Origin: Psoroptes ovis
Taxonomy: Eukaryota; Arthropoda; Arachnida; Sarcoptiformes; Psoroptidae
Direction of reading: 5' to 3'
Assembly (NCBI GenBank): GCA_002943765.1
Contig: PQWQ01000001.1
Coordinates: 1,488,001-1,552,000, forward strand
Length of the DNA: 64,000 nt
The notes beneath the pieces are model-generated. The model saw nothing but the letters and a program-made list of their open reading frames with translations. It was not told the DNA's origin and ran no database searches. Positions 25,938-37,981 of the stretch are shown here, in pieces; within the stretch, counting starts at the first letter, position 1, and every line of letters begins with the position of its first letter. The position numbers and the translations under genes were made by a program.

Positions 25938-27276
25938 ACATCACTTTGAATAAAATTGATATATCATCATACCGCATTTGTACATATCTTATTCATTCGG
26001 AATGACAAAAAGAAGTAAGACAAATTTATAATGGTCAATAATCAATTATTGGCGTGATCTTTAAATAAGTAAAATTGACCTATCAAATTGTAAAATGTTC
26101 ATCATAAAATTTTAATTTTCAATTATGTTCTGTGATGGACTATTTACATCCATCTTTTTTTCTCTCTTTCTCTCTCTAACTCTCTTATTGAACACAAAAA
26201 CTCAAATGATTTGATTATGTTTCATATATAAATGTGTTGAATTTCATTTTAATCATCATCATCATTTTCATTCATTTCATCTGAAAAAAAAATCACCTAC
26301 CATCAATGATAATTATTTTTTTTTCTTTCTGTTTCTGTGTACTTATATTTATAATTTTATAATAATTTTCGAAACAAATTCTGCGCTATTATCTTTATAT
26401 AATCATTTTAAAAAAATATTATTATCATTATTAACTTTGCATAAAATTTTGTACACAAACAAACACATGCATATTTTGCATACAATTGTTATTTTACATT
26501 ACATTTTCAATGATTTGTAACGATTGATAATTTGCATTGTTTATATTTTTTTCAATTCACCATAATTTTCACAGTTGATTGATTAATTTAAAAATCTTAT
26601 CGATTCATAATGTAAAAGAATTACATAATTATAATTATAAATCAAACAAATCAACAACAATACTAACTAATTAATCAAATTAATTAATTTTATTTAATTT
26701 TTTTCTTTTTGCTTTCAATTTTTGTAAAATAATTTACAAACATAATGTACATAGAATTTTTCATTCATTCATTCATTTTTTTTTGTTTTTTGAAATATTT
26801 GTACTTATTTTTTTTCTCTTTTTTTTGCTTAATCAATTGATTGATCGATTAATGAGCTAATTAATTAATTAATTGATTGATTGATCAATTTTCCTTCATT
26901 TTTTTTTTGCTCTTTCTCTTGTGTTTGATTATCAATATTCATTCATTCATTCATTCGTTCATATTCACATAATTTATTTAATCATACACACACTCATTTA
27001 ATTGATTATATAAATAATAATGATAATAATCAAAATCAAATTTAAATGCATTTAAAAATTTTCATTGAAAATCGAAGAAAAAATAATCCATATTTTGATT
27101 CATTAAATTAATTAAAAATTTTAAAAAATTATAAAAAAACGAAATGAAACAAATAATAAAAATAATTTTTAAATAAAATATATCTTATACATGTTCAATT
27201 GTATATGCAAATAAAAAATGATCAAAGATAAAACAAAAACATAGACTTTGTAGAGAATTTTCGACTATCGCTGGCA
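25938..27276. other. Convergent 3' region between CBP and egghead
   Basis: 1.3 kb of very AT-rich sequence with T runs, TCTC repeats (~26160-26185), CATTCATT repeats and an ATTAATTAATT palindromic stretch (~26855-26890). Probably 3' UTRs. No coding segment seen. Confidence 0.6.
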
Positions 27277-28821
27277 TTAAACTTCTTCAATTATTTTACC
27301 ATTCGCTTGATACTGTTTCGTTTGTTTGGCAATAAAATGATTATCATTATTTTTTGATTCATTCATTTGTTTTTGTACAACATAAAATCGATGTTTATTC
27401 GTTGCCAAACCCCAAACAACGGCAATCGTTTCGATTAATGCTTTCAACGGTATTGTCAATAATGAAGCAGCTATAATTATTGAATATCGACAAAGGCCAA
27501 TTTGTTTCAATTCAAATGATTTAAATACACCGAATATGTAAAGATAAAATGTTAATGCACCAACAAATGTTGATATAATGTTTAGCCAATCACTTGATGG
27601 TAGTGGATAATAAAAAACAAATATTAAATTCAATAATGATAATGGTAATGTAGCCCATGCATATAATGACATCAAAAGAAAAAATTTTATTCGTAATGGT
27701 ATATTTTTTGAATGAACTACCAGATATATTCCTTGTAGCCAACGTTTACGTTGTTGTAAACAATCCATCAAAGTAAATGGTGATTTTTCCCACATTTCAC
27801 CTTCTATAAAATTAAACGTATAGCCTTTTTTGAATGCAATCATTGAAAAATAACAATCTTCGGCTATTGAACCATCAGGTCCATTATCAAAGCTAACATC
27901 TTTTTCAGCACGATACAAAGTAACAACATAGGAACCTTTCCAACTAAATATTGGTTTATGAAATATGTAAAATTGAAAACGTAATTTTCCCATATCTTCA
28001 GCAACACGAAATGCATCACATAATGTTGTCAACCAATTAACAACACCTTGATTTGCATAGGTAATTAAACCTTGTCCGAATTGATGATTGCCATCGCAAA
28101 CGAATTTGACAATACCAGCCAATGAACGTTCTGTTAACAATGTTTCTTCATCCAAATGCACGATCCAATCATTGTCATTCAATTGATTTACATCATCTTC
28201 TAGACAATATTGTAATGCACGTGCCTAATAAAGGTTACAGAATTTTTCAGATAATGATTGAAACAAGAATCAATATGAATTCTATTCGATACTCACTTTG
28301 AATAAGGCCCCAGATTTGGTTTGATATGATGGTGGAACAGTGATCAAACGTATTCGTGAATCTTTTTGCAGATCAAAGGGTTTATCAGACACCACTTCGA
28401 TACAAAAATTTTCTAATCCATTTTTTAAGCATAAATTAAGATTACGTTCAACATTTTTACGCACCAATTCAGGAAAATCACCTCTGGTCACGGTTCGTAT
28501 ACAAATGAATGGCATCATTAATGGCATAGGTTTAGGCAATTTCGGCTCTTCAGGAAACGCATTGAATAAAATGAGCCCAAAAAAATTGAATAATACTTGA
28601 GGCAGTGGAAGTATTGTCAACAAACGAAATAAATACAGAAACCATGATAACCAACGTCCATATCTAATGAATGGATCGAAATCGCCATTCACATCATTAT
28701 CAGTGTACCATAATTTCAAGGCACCACTTTGTATTTCGAAATAGAATATAATCAAAAATAATAAACAACAATGTAATAAATGTTTCTGATCTGACGTTAA
28801 TATGAATATTGATTTTTTCAT
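27277..28821 (-). CDS. egh: Beta-1,4-mannosyltransferase egghead
   Basis: Exons 28297-28821 and 27277-28224, 490 aa. It is a family-2-type processive glycosyltransferase. N-terminal membrane segments (LLHCCLLFLIIFYFEI, then WFLYLFRLLTILPLP) come before the catalytic part: FICIRTVTRGDFPELV, DWIVHLDEETLL (DxD-like), SIAEDCYFS and QQRKRWLQGIY (Q/RxxRW). C-terminal membrane helices span ~residues 350-460. In Drosophila the enzyme adds mannose to glucosylceramide to make MacCer, the first committed step of arthro-series glycosphingolipids, in the Golgi. This lineage is characteristic of invertebrates. It is divergent from DNMT1 by 419 bp. Confidence 0.94.
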
Positions 28822-29240
28822 TTTAATTTTATTAAGATAAATCTTCGTTTAGCCGCAGTAAATTGACAGAATTTGATTTAATTTTAATTATCACAGGCCG
28901 ATGATTTGACTTCAAAATACATGTCAATGCTAATAATGATGATGATGAATTTGCAGATAATGATTCCATTTGTTTAATTGATAGTCATCGTGAAAAATTA
29001 AATGATTGATTCATTAAGTCTACGATTGATTTTTTTGAAATGATAATCATATGCTTATGTTTTGATCAACGCCCAAACACTGTTAATATGATTACAGTTG
29101 TTCGAATCACGTAAACGATACTTTTATTGTATAAACATTTTTTTGGCGCGAATTTTTCATTGTTTTTTCTCGGATCATTGAAAAAAAATCTAAAATCGGT
29201 TCCCACTCTAATCAAAAATGTTTTTAACAAAAAATAAATC
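28822..29240. promoter_or_regulatory. Divergent promoter region, egghead (-) / DNMT1 (+)
   Basis: 419 bp between divergent ATGs. The only GC-rich element is an E2F-like palindrome at 29142-29152. No TATA box stands out. Because egghead starts so close by, there is little room for an upstream DNMT1 coding exon. Confidence 0.55.
29142..29152. promoter_or_regulatory. E2F-like site upstream of DNMT1
   Basis: TTTGGCGCGAA, a near match to the palindromic E2F/DP consensus TTTSGCGCSAAA, 89 bp ahead of the DNMT1 ATG inside otherwise AT-rich DNA. It fits S-phase expression of a maintenance methyltransferase. Function is inferred. Confidence 0.55.
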
Positions 29241-32200
29241 ATGGATGATGAATATCATTGTTTATATTGCCGCAATGATAGCATTGATAATAGCCCATCT
29301 AATATTGATTCTGTTGATGAATTAATTGCATTAACTGATAAACGTTTTTCACCAGTAATCGGATCAAATTATGATGATTTGAATTACGAAATCACCAACT
29401 TTATTGTGCATAATAAATTCGGTTTATGTTCATTAGACAAATCATCTTTGGAGAACGGCGAGAAAATTTTTGTTTGTGGCTTTTTACAACCGATTTATCG
29501 TTCAGAAACCGATGAACAAGATCAAAAAATTATTGTTAAAAATATCGGTCCATTGAATGAATGGTGGTTCTCCGGATTTGATGGTTCATCTACGTTATTA
29601 ATCGGTATAGAAAGTCAGTATGCAACATATTTATTGAAGTCTCCGTCACATGAATGTTATGAAAAATATTTTGAAGAGCTTAATATGAAAATGATGTTGA
29701 CAAAGAAAATTATCGAAATCGTACAAAACGATCAAGACATTGAATTTGATAATTGGTTCTCGTTATTGAAAAATGCTTTCACTCATAACTTTTCATTCTT
29801 GTTTTTATTACAGTCTCTAGAATTTATAGTCAATCAAATTGAAAATTATGATTTATATCGTGATAAAGATGAAATATCATTAATAGACACAGCAATATTC
29901 AAAATTATAAAAAATGTTTCAAATTCCGAATTCGTAAAAGATTTTTGTATACACAATTCAATCAGAAATGTTGATGATCAAACATCAACAATTAATATTG
30001 TCAACACTGAATTATCAATCAAAATACTGGATCAAATTTTTATGGATATTGTGCGTAATCAATATGGCAATACATTATTCAATTCGATTCAAATACAAAA
30101 TCAAGCACAAGTAAGATTATGGCTGTTTTTCATTGTTTCATTTTGAGATTAATAATTTTTATTCTTTCTTCAAAGCTATCAAAAGGTGCATTTATTCGAT
30201 TCAAGAACATTGATGATGATGATTTCAGATATGGACGTATAATTGAAATTTTTGTAAACTCATTGCATCTTAATCATTACATACTAGGAAGTCAAACGTT
30301 TCTCAAAGAAACAATATCGAAAAATTTTTTATTTGCTACTAGAATCTGCCGCAATCCAAATAATGATGAACTCAGATCGATTGAAATCATATCTGTCAAA
30401 TTAAATGAACTATCAATCGATGTTTCTGATTGCTGCTTTATTTGTAATCAAATTTATGATGAAAAAAGTTGTGTTCTTGAATCTATATCAGACGATGAAA
30501 TTAAATGTTTTGGTCAATGTACAACAATCAAAACTGAATCTTATTCGATTGGTGATTGTGTATTATTATCTCGTCAAGAATGTGATTTCGATATGCCCCT
30601 ATTCTCATATACAAATTATGATCAACCATCTTGTACGAAATATGATTCTAAATTGTATCCAGAAAAATGGCGCAAAAAAATTAGAAAATTCGACTCAAAA
30701 TTAGATGATTCAATCAGATTTGGTTTTAATGTTGGTTATATTGAAAATATTGCTTATGAATCTGAAGATTGTATCAAATATGAATTAAGAATGTTTTTTA
30801 GGCCTGAAAATATATTCGAAAATTCCATTGATTATCGACAAATGGATTTGAATCTATTGTATTGGTCAAATTTGACTCAAATCATTCCTGAAACATTGAT
30901 CACACGAAGATGCAAAGTGCTTTATCAGGAAGATAATTATGATGTCCTTCAAAATGATTATTTTTATTTCAATGAATTTTATGATCACATTGCTAAGTCA
31001 ATTTCAAAAGTATCAGATGATGTAAAAAGAAAATTTTCTCAAGCACCTAAGGAAAATGATTTTTCGCAACGATTTACTGTGCTAGATTTGTTCTCCGGCT
31101 GCGGTGGCTTTGCTTACGGATTCAATCGATTAGCTTCGAAATTATATGCAATAGAAAAAGATAATGATGCCGCTCAAACATTTAAACGCAATTTTCCGGA
31201 TTCAATAGTTTACAATACTGATGCAAATTTGATTCTACATCTTTTATTACAAAAAAATTCGGATGATTTTTTATCAAGAAAATTGCCTGAAATAAATGAA
31301 ATAGATATTATAATTGGCGGCCCACCATGTCAAGGTTTTACCGAAATGAATCGTTTTTCACAAACAGAATATTCATTATTCAAGCGTTCATTATTAGTCA
31401 CTTATTTGAATTTTATAGAGTATTATCGTCCAAAATATTTTGTATTTGAAAATGTCTCAAATGTACTACATTATGGTAAATCGATGATATTCAAAATCAT
31501 TTGCTCATTTTTAATCCGTATTGGCTATCAATTACGCATCAACAATGTACCAGTAGCTTGTTATGGTTTACCTCAAAACCGGCAACGACTATTCATTATT
31601 GGTGCTAAATCTACATTGAAATTGCCTAAATTTCCAATTCCAACAAATTTTTTACACAAATCATCAATGACATTCAGGATAAATGAGGATAAATTTGATC
31701 CATTCAATAATTCCAAAGGTCAATTTAGAATCATGACGATTGGTGATGCCATTAGTGATCTACCAGATTTAAATGATGATGATTATCATATAGATATGAT
31801 TAGAAAATATAAATATGATCACCCTAAAAGTCAATTTCAGCGTCAAATGCGAACCAAAGCGAATAATCTGATTTCCGATCATTATTGTAAACAATTGAGT
31901 GAACTTAATTTAGAACGCATAAAAAACATACCAATAGAAGTTAATGCCGATTGGAGAGATTTACCAAATAAAAAGTATTTTAATTATTAAAGCTTCATAA
32001 TTTATTCACCTTTGATTTTTCTCAATTTCAGAATCAAATTATCAAATGGCAAATTCATTGAGAAATTGAAATATGGTAAAAAGAATAGAAAAATAGTAAA
32101 ACAAAAAAATACTTTGATACCATGGTGTTTGGCGAATTCGGCCGATAAAAACAATGATTGGCAAAGTCAATATGGAAGATTATGTTGGAATGAAATTTTT

Positions 32201-32428
32201 CCTACCATCGTTACTAATCCTGATCCGATAACCTCTCAAGGCAAAGTGATACATCCTGAACAGCATCGTATCATAACAGTACGTGAAATGGCCCGCTCAC
32301 AAGGTTTTCCAGATGATTTTATTTTTACTGGAACATCAAGCAGTAAATATCGCCAGATTGGTAATGCTGTTCCACCATTGTTATCGTTGAAAATTGCCAA
32401 AGAATTTGTAAATGGAAGTGAATTGTGA
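29241..32428 (+). CDS. DNMT1: DNA (cytosine-5)-methyltransferase 1, short form without CXXC
   Basis: Exons 29241-30110, 30176-31974 and 32032-32428, 1021 aa. Residues ~6-250 are a replication-foci domain (IGPLNEWWFSGFDGSSTLLIGIESQYATYLL). Next come BAH1 (~292-400), a zinc-type CCFIC..SC block, and BAH2 (~430-560; LYPEKWRKKIRKF, MDLNLLYW). The catalytic domain has motif I DLFSGCGG, motif IV GGPPCQGF with the nucleophilic Cys, motif VI ENV, motif VIII LPQNRQRLF, the maintenance-type block VTNPDPITSQGKVIHPEQHR, and motif X QIGNAVPP. It copies CpG methylation after replication. The CXXC zinc finger, autoinhibitory linker, GK-repeat and the N-terminal PCNA/DMAP1 region found in vertebrate DNMT1 (~1616 aa) are not present. 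The introns exclude a bacterial origin. Confidence 0.95.
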
Positions 32429-32585
32429 TTGAAATAAAATTATTGAATCAAATTTATAGTTCAATAATTTTCTGAAAGATGGCATTGTTTTCAAAAATCA
32501 TAGAAATTTGACCTGTGCTCATTTTTTATTAATATTTCAAAAAACAAATTTCTTCAGCCGATTTTTGGTGAAAAAAAAATTCAAA

Positions 32586-32982
32586 ATGATACCAATACGT
32601 CAATTTATACGGGCCGCTAAACCAATCAATAGATCTATTCAACGTAATAGTTCTCATTAGTAAGTGAAATTTTGATTTGAAAAATTTAATTTGATCGTTT
32701 ATTTAATTTTACCTTCCTCTTGAAAGTGTTGGATATAGAGAATTGAATTATGATCCAGCACGTCCAAAACAAAAATTATTCGCCGAAATGCTAGCTGGTG
32801 TTATGTGGTGGTGGATCGGATGGCATTTAATGACCGATTGGCGTCATTTAGTTGGTAAGATTGATATTGATAATTGTTTTTAATTCGAATTCATTGGCTC
32901 AAATTTGTTTTGGACAGGTGAATTCATTTGGCCCCAACGTTCTGAATGGACAGACAAAGAGCTTGGAATACCAGAAGATTGA
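32586..32982 (+). CDS. NDUFB2: NADH dehydrogenase 1 beta subcomplex subunit 2
   Basis: Exons 32586-32659, 32727-32854 and 32918-32982, 88 aa. Each exon is too short to stand out as an open frame, and the gene was found by splicing. A basic mitochondrial presequence (MIPIRQFIRAAKPINRS) is followed by NYDPARPKQ, one membrane helix (GVMWWWIGWHLMTDW) and the conserved tail SEWTDKELGIPED. The tail matches the AGGG subunit of complex I, an accessory subunit of the membrane arm in the inner mitochondrial membrane. It starts 157 bp after the DNMT1 stop and is convergent with SPP. Confidence 0.93.
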
Positions 32983-33111
32983 AACAAATGGAAAAAATTT
33001 ATAGATAGCCAAATTGATTATTGTTTATTTGAATTATTAGATGAATTTTAAATTGAGAATGTGTACTGAAGGATTTTTTTAATTAATTAAAAAAATTGAT
33101 ACATGGTTTCA

Positions 33112-33117
33112 AATAAA
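33112..33117 (+). terminator. AATAAA polyadenylation signal candidate for NDUFB2
   Basis: AATAAA about 130 nt past the NDUFB2 stop and just ahead of the stop codon of the convergent SPP gene, so the two 3' ends probably touch or overlap. Confidence 0.5.
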
Positions 33118-33146
33118 ATTTGAAAACAATTCAAAGAAGATATTAT

Positions 33147-34503
33147 TCAATTCTCTTTTTTTGTTTCTGATGATTCATGTTCCGTTTCTTTTGAATCCTC
33201 GCTATACCTATGAAAAACATTTTAAGAAAAATGAAATAAACCAAATGAAAAACAAAACAATAATTGAAACTTACTTGAGTAAACGGACAAAATCACCTTG
33301 AAATAATGCTGATATTAATGGAAAAATAATACAACATGGTACGAGATATAATAAAGCTGGTTGTGCATGTTTCCAGTATACCATCACAGCCATTGTTAAG
33401 AAGAGACCGAATATGTATGCAAAGAAACTTGAATAAAAATAAACATATCGTCCACGATTCAAGGAAACATCGAAGCGTAATAATAATGCAATAAATATTC
33501 CAGGTATGACAATGTCACCGAGACCAAGCATTGCAAATTGTGTGCCATGGATACCATGTTCCAGAAAATCTTGAGGAAATATTAATTTGATTGGTGCGTC
33601 AAATGATTTTGCGACTGTGACCATTACGTCAGTGCCAAATACCCAAAATATATCATAAACAAATAGACCGCCAAGTAGAATGCAACCAGTCACAACATTA
33701 TTCAAATTAATAAATTCAATAGCTTTGATGGCGAATGAAAAACCAAATAAATTATTCGCAATCCAATGCTATTAAATTTGAATGAATTGTAAATAAATTT
33801 CTATAAATACATTTGATTTCATACCTTTTCAAAAATATACCACGCACCTATGCCTGAACATGCAATTAATGCAGCAATATCTTTTGAATCAAATTCCATG
33901 TTTAACATTTCGACAGCATTTTGTGTCAATAATAAATGATATTTATTCATACGCAAAAACGTAATATTTCTCGAACGAAGAAAACTTTCTATGAAATCAC
34001 TGACAACTGATGCCAATGAACAAACACCAAGCACAAGAAAATATACGGATAATAATAAATTTATGTGGTCTTTGGAAAAATACTGAAAAAATCAAATAAA
34101 ATTAATAAATGATAGAATGGATTCAAGATTCAAATCATACTTTGAAAAATAAATAAAGACCAAACAGTGCTCCACTAGCATATAATGGAAATAAAGCGGC
34201 TTCTCTTCGTGACATAGCTTCAACTTGTTCACCAGATTCCTTAAGAATAAAAAGTATTATTTTCAAAAATCAAATCAACAAATCAATCAATAAACAAACT
34301 TTTTGTTCACGATGATAACCAACAGATTTGAATGATCCATAAAATATCGGTATCAATGCCATAATAACTAATGATCCATATGCTACGGCCATTCCTTCTG
34401 GTGTTGCTTTCGGTTTTATTGAACCATTATTGACATCAGTATTATTGACAATTTCGGCTATTGTTGAATTTATTTCATCAACAATTTCTTTGGCGGTTGA
34501 CAT
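33147..34503 (-). CDS. HM13: Signal peptide peptidase (presenilin-type aspartyl protease)
   Basis: Minus exons 34300-34503, 34141-34239, 33825-34082, 33275-33768 and 33147-33207, 371 aa. A lumenal N-terminus with NST and NNGS glycosylation sites leads into about nine membrane segments. The catalytic aspartates lie in VYDIFWVFGT (YD motif) and GLGDIVIPG (GxGD motif), and the substrate-gating QPALLYLVP (PAL motif) is present. This is the ER intramembrane protease that cleaves leftover signal peptides and takes part in ER-associated degradation. The tail ends KKEN, a KKXX-type ER retrieval signal, encoded by a separate 20-codon exon. Length is close to human HM13 (377 aa). Intact. Confidence 0.96.
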
Positions 34504-34906
34504 TTTTTATTTTCTTTCTACGATCGTTATCAATTAGAATATTCTATCTATCTATATTATATGATGAAAATATTTATCGAGTTTACTGAAATTTTTTTTT
34601 TGGAAATTACACGTCGATTATTTCAACTTTTCTGTATGCTTAATTATATTTACTTGTATATATAAATACCTCTGCATATACAAATGAAAGTTGAAATAGA
34701 TTTTTACACGAAACAAAAAATAAATAAATAAAAATAATTGACAAAAACAAAACATACACCAGCAAACAACAAATAACAATCCGCACATGTATAATTCACA
34801 AATGAAATGACGCAATTTTTGTTTTTATTTTCTCAAATTTTTTGTGATTGAAATTTGATTTAAATTGAATTTTTATTGCAAATTTTTTGAATCTTAAGTG
34901 AAAAAA
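34504..34906. promoter_or_regulatory. Divergent promoter region, SPP (-) / INTS4 (+)
   Basis: 403 bp between divergent ATGs, AT-rich, no recognisable core motif. A 65-codon minus open frame here is composed of biased sequence and is not called. Confidence 0.45.
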
Positions 34907-37878
34907 ATGTCCGCAGAATTTAGAAATCACATTCATTCAATAAATGAACATTTACTACAACTATCCAACATTAATAATCATTTGTCAATCAATGAATGTT
35001 TGACAAAATTGATAAATGTTATTAAAAATTATGATCCAATCATTGTACGAAATTCTCGATTTGAAATCGATACAATTATAAAAATTTTACGTGATTTTAG
35101 CCATAATCGTGATCCAAGAGTACGTTCAACGGCATTATATTCATTGGTTGTTCTTCATGAATGCGGCATACCATTAGACATTAGTCTTTATAAAGAATTT
35201 AATGATCTTTTGACTGATGAATACGAAAATGCCCGCATTACGGCAATGCGTTTGATTCAATTGTTGAGTTGTCAAAATAGAGACTGGTATGATTCATTGA
35301 TTAATAATAATGTTGACTGATATAATGTTTCCATTATAGTAGTTTGTTTATAGAAGATGATGAAGAGATACAAATTGTCGATGATGCGTTTGCTAAAATA
35401 TGTTCAATGATGAATGATAATTCTATAGCTGTTCGTGTTGAAGCAGCGAAATTATTAGTATGTTTTATTGTAAAATCATCTCAATAATTAATTGTAATAT
35501 TTCTATCAGGGAAAATTCAACGATGTTAGTTTAAATTTTTTACATCAAACACTAGATAAAAAATTAATGTCCGATTTACGAAAGAAAAAATCTGCACATC
35601 AACGTCATCATGAAACATTGAAAGCCGGTGAATGGTCGAGCGGCCGCAAATGGACTGATGATGCACCGTCTGAAGTAATATATCCAGAGACAGTTACACT
35701 TATGAGTATCGGTTCATGTGGTGCATTTATACATGGTCTTGAAGATGAATTCTATGATGTACGAATGGCAACATTGGAATCATTGTGTCAATTAGCTCAA
35801 TCTTATCCTACATTTGCCGAACAGTCTTTAGATTTTTTAGTCGATATGTTCAATGATGAAATTCAAGAGGTACGGTTGAAAGCTATACAATGTTTAACAA
35901 GAATAAGTGGTAAAAATATAATTTTGAGAGAAGATCAAATCGATATTGTATTATCGGCGCTTGAAGATTATTCAACTCGAATTCGTGAAGCATTGCATAC
36001 AATGTTATCAAATTGTAAATTAGCATCAAATGTTGCATTACGATCAACTATAGTCAGTTTAAGAGAAAATTTGAAGCGTTATCCATGTGATCGAGAATCA
36101 ATATGGAATTGTTTTAGTAAATTAGGACAAAACAATGTCCATTTGACATCATCATTAACATTAGAATTATTATTGACCCACCCATTTTTTCGTTTAACAG
36201 AGAATCCTTTGGATGATCCTGAATGTAAGCTTTTGATTTACATTAGAATTTACATGATATGAGTTCTTCTTTTTTCAGATATTGCCATTTTAATATTGAT
36301 TTTCAATGCAGCAAAAGATTGTCCAATAATGATCGAATTATTAGAAAATCACACACGTAAACATTATATTTATTTAAAAGGGTCATTTCCACATTTGGTG
36401 CCATTATTATCATTCAATAATAATGATAATTATGACAATGCAACATCAATCGTCAATGATAATCTTGATAATTGTGATGAATTTTTCATGAAAATTTTTC
36501 AACGCTTACAAAATTTAGTACGAATGAACGAATGTTCAATCAATGTACAAATGTCTGCACTGACCAATGCAATCAGGTATGTTGGTTTGTTTATTTATCT
36601 ATGTTAGAAATTGATTTTTCAATGAAAACTATTTCTCTAAATAGTGATCTACATAAATTATCATCATTACATTCCAGTATTGAATCAGCATGTAATTTTT
36701 TCTCAACATATCTTCAATGTCAAATATCGTTGCGAAAGGTATGATTTATTAATTAATTATTGTTAGATATATTGTCTAAAATATCTTCCAAAAACAATAG
36801 ATTGTATCGGATAATAATTGGATCAATATATTTTTGATGTCAGCATTACAATCAAGTGTATTTCGTTCATCATTGCAACAGGTTGTTTTTTACATTGATA
36901 CTAATCATTTATAACCATGATTTATTTCTTTTTCAGATCCTAAGTTCTACATTTTCAATGTTGAATTGTTATCATGGTTTGCAGCCCAAGCACATAATAG
37001 CTATACAACAAACGCGAATTAAAGCAATGGCATTACAATTAATAGCAATAATACATGGCTCAAATGTATCAGCATTAGGACTGTGTGATGCATTTTTATC
37101 CGAGATGCAAACTTTGAAAAAATTATCAATCAATCACAATGTACAATTGAATGAAATCATTAATAATATGTTTAAAGCGATTGATTCATTAGATCAACCT
37201 CGGCCAGGGAGTGTTGGACGTATATTACAGCCGATTTTTCTTAATTCAACTACTACAAAAATTTGTGATCTCACATTCATATTGGATGTAGATTCATTGA
37301 AAGATTTTAAAAAAATTACGAAAACTAAAGCAGAAATCATTGAACCCGTGGAAAAAATGGATAATGTCCATAAATTTACTGCTGGACTTGTGTTGGAAGT
37401 ACCATTCATTGCCAATCTAGAAAATGTTCAAGACATTAAAAATATACGGATTAAAGTATATAAATTTTATGCTTTATTTGATTATTAATGAATTGATCCC
37501 AATTCATCTATTCCTTAGATACAATATCCTGATCAGCAGATACAATTAACACAACCAAAATTGAATGAATTCATATTGAAGAAAGAACGCGCAAATGATA
37601 TCAATGATTATAAATTAGTGACAAAAATTACATTGTCATCGAATGGTGCTTGGTCTAGTCCATCATTTATCGATATTAATTTATTGCTTGATTTTCGTGA
37701 CAACATATCATCATCATCATTGACAACAACAACACAAATATATAGTTCATTATTGTTGTTATTAACCAAAAATAGTGGCATTAAAAGTCAAAGATCAGAA
37801 GATAATTTAGTGATAGATATTTGCAAACCTGTAAAATTAATGATTCATCCAACTAAACCAAAACGTTCAATAATTTGA
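34907..37878 (+). CDS. INTS4: Integrator complex subunit 4
   Basis: Eight exons: 34907-35286, 35340-35457, 35510-36224, 36279-36576, 36645-36738, 36801-36881, 36937-37455, 37519-37878, giving 854 aa (human 963). The N-terminal half is HEAT repeats (DPRVRSTALYSLVVL; IAVRVEAAKLLGKF). It contains the family-specific block LMSDLRKKKSAHQR, SSGRKWTDDAP, CGAFIHGLEDEFYDVR and FLVDMFNDEIQEVRLKAIQ. Middle blocks are YIAILILIFNAAKDCP and ALQLIAII, and the C-terminus is a beta-rich region ending KPVKLMIHPTKPKR. INTS4 binds the INTS9-INTS11 endonuclease to form the Integrator cleavage module that processes snRNAs and attenuates Pol II near promoters. Nuclear. All junctions keep phase. Confidence 0.95.
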
Positions 37879-37922
37879 AATTGAGAGTTGAAAAAAATTT
37901 TATTTATTTGAATTTTTGGAAA

Positions 37923-37928
37923 AATAAA
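37923..37928 (+). terminator. AATAAA polyadenylation signal candidate for INTS4
   Basis: AATAAA 45 nt past the INTS4 stop, in the 103-bp gap before the stop codon of convergent pICln. Confidence 0.5.
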
Positions 37929-37981
37929 AATTTTAGAAAATTGAAGTTGAAAGAAATCCCTGTCTTATCCATTAAAACTAA

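Noticed and set aside
29241..32428. DNMT1 as a horizontally acquired bacterial restriction-modification methylase
   Set aside because: It has two phase-consistent GT..AG introns, RFD and BAH domains and host-like base composition, so it is a native animal gene.
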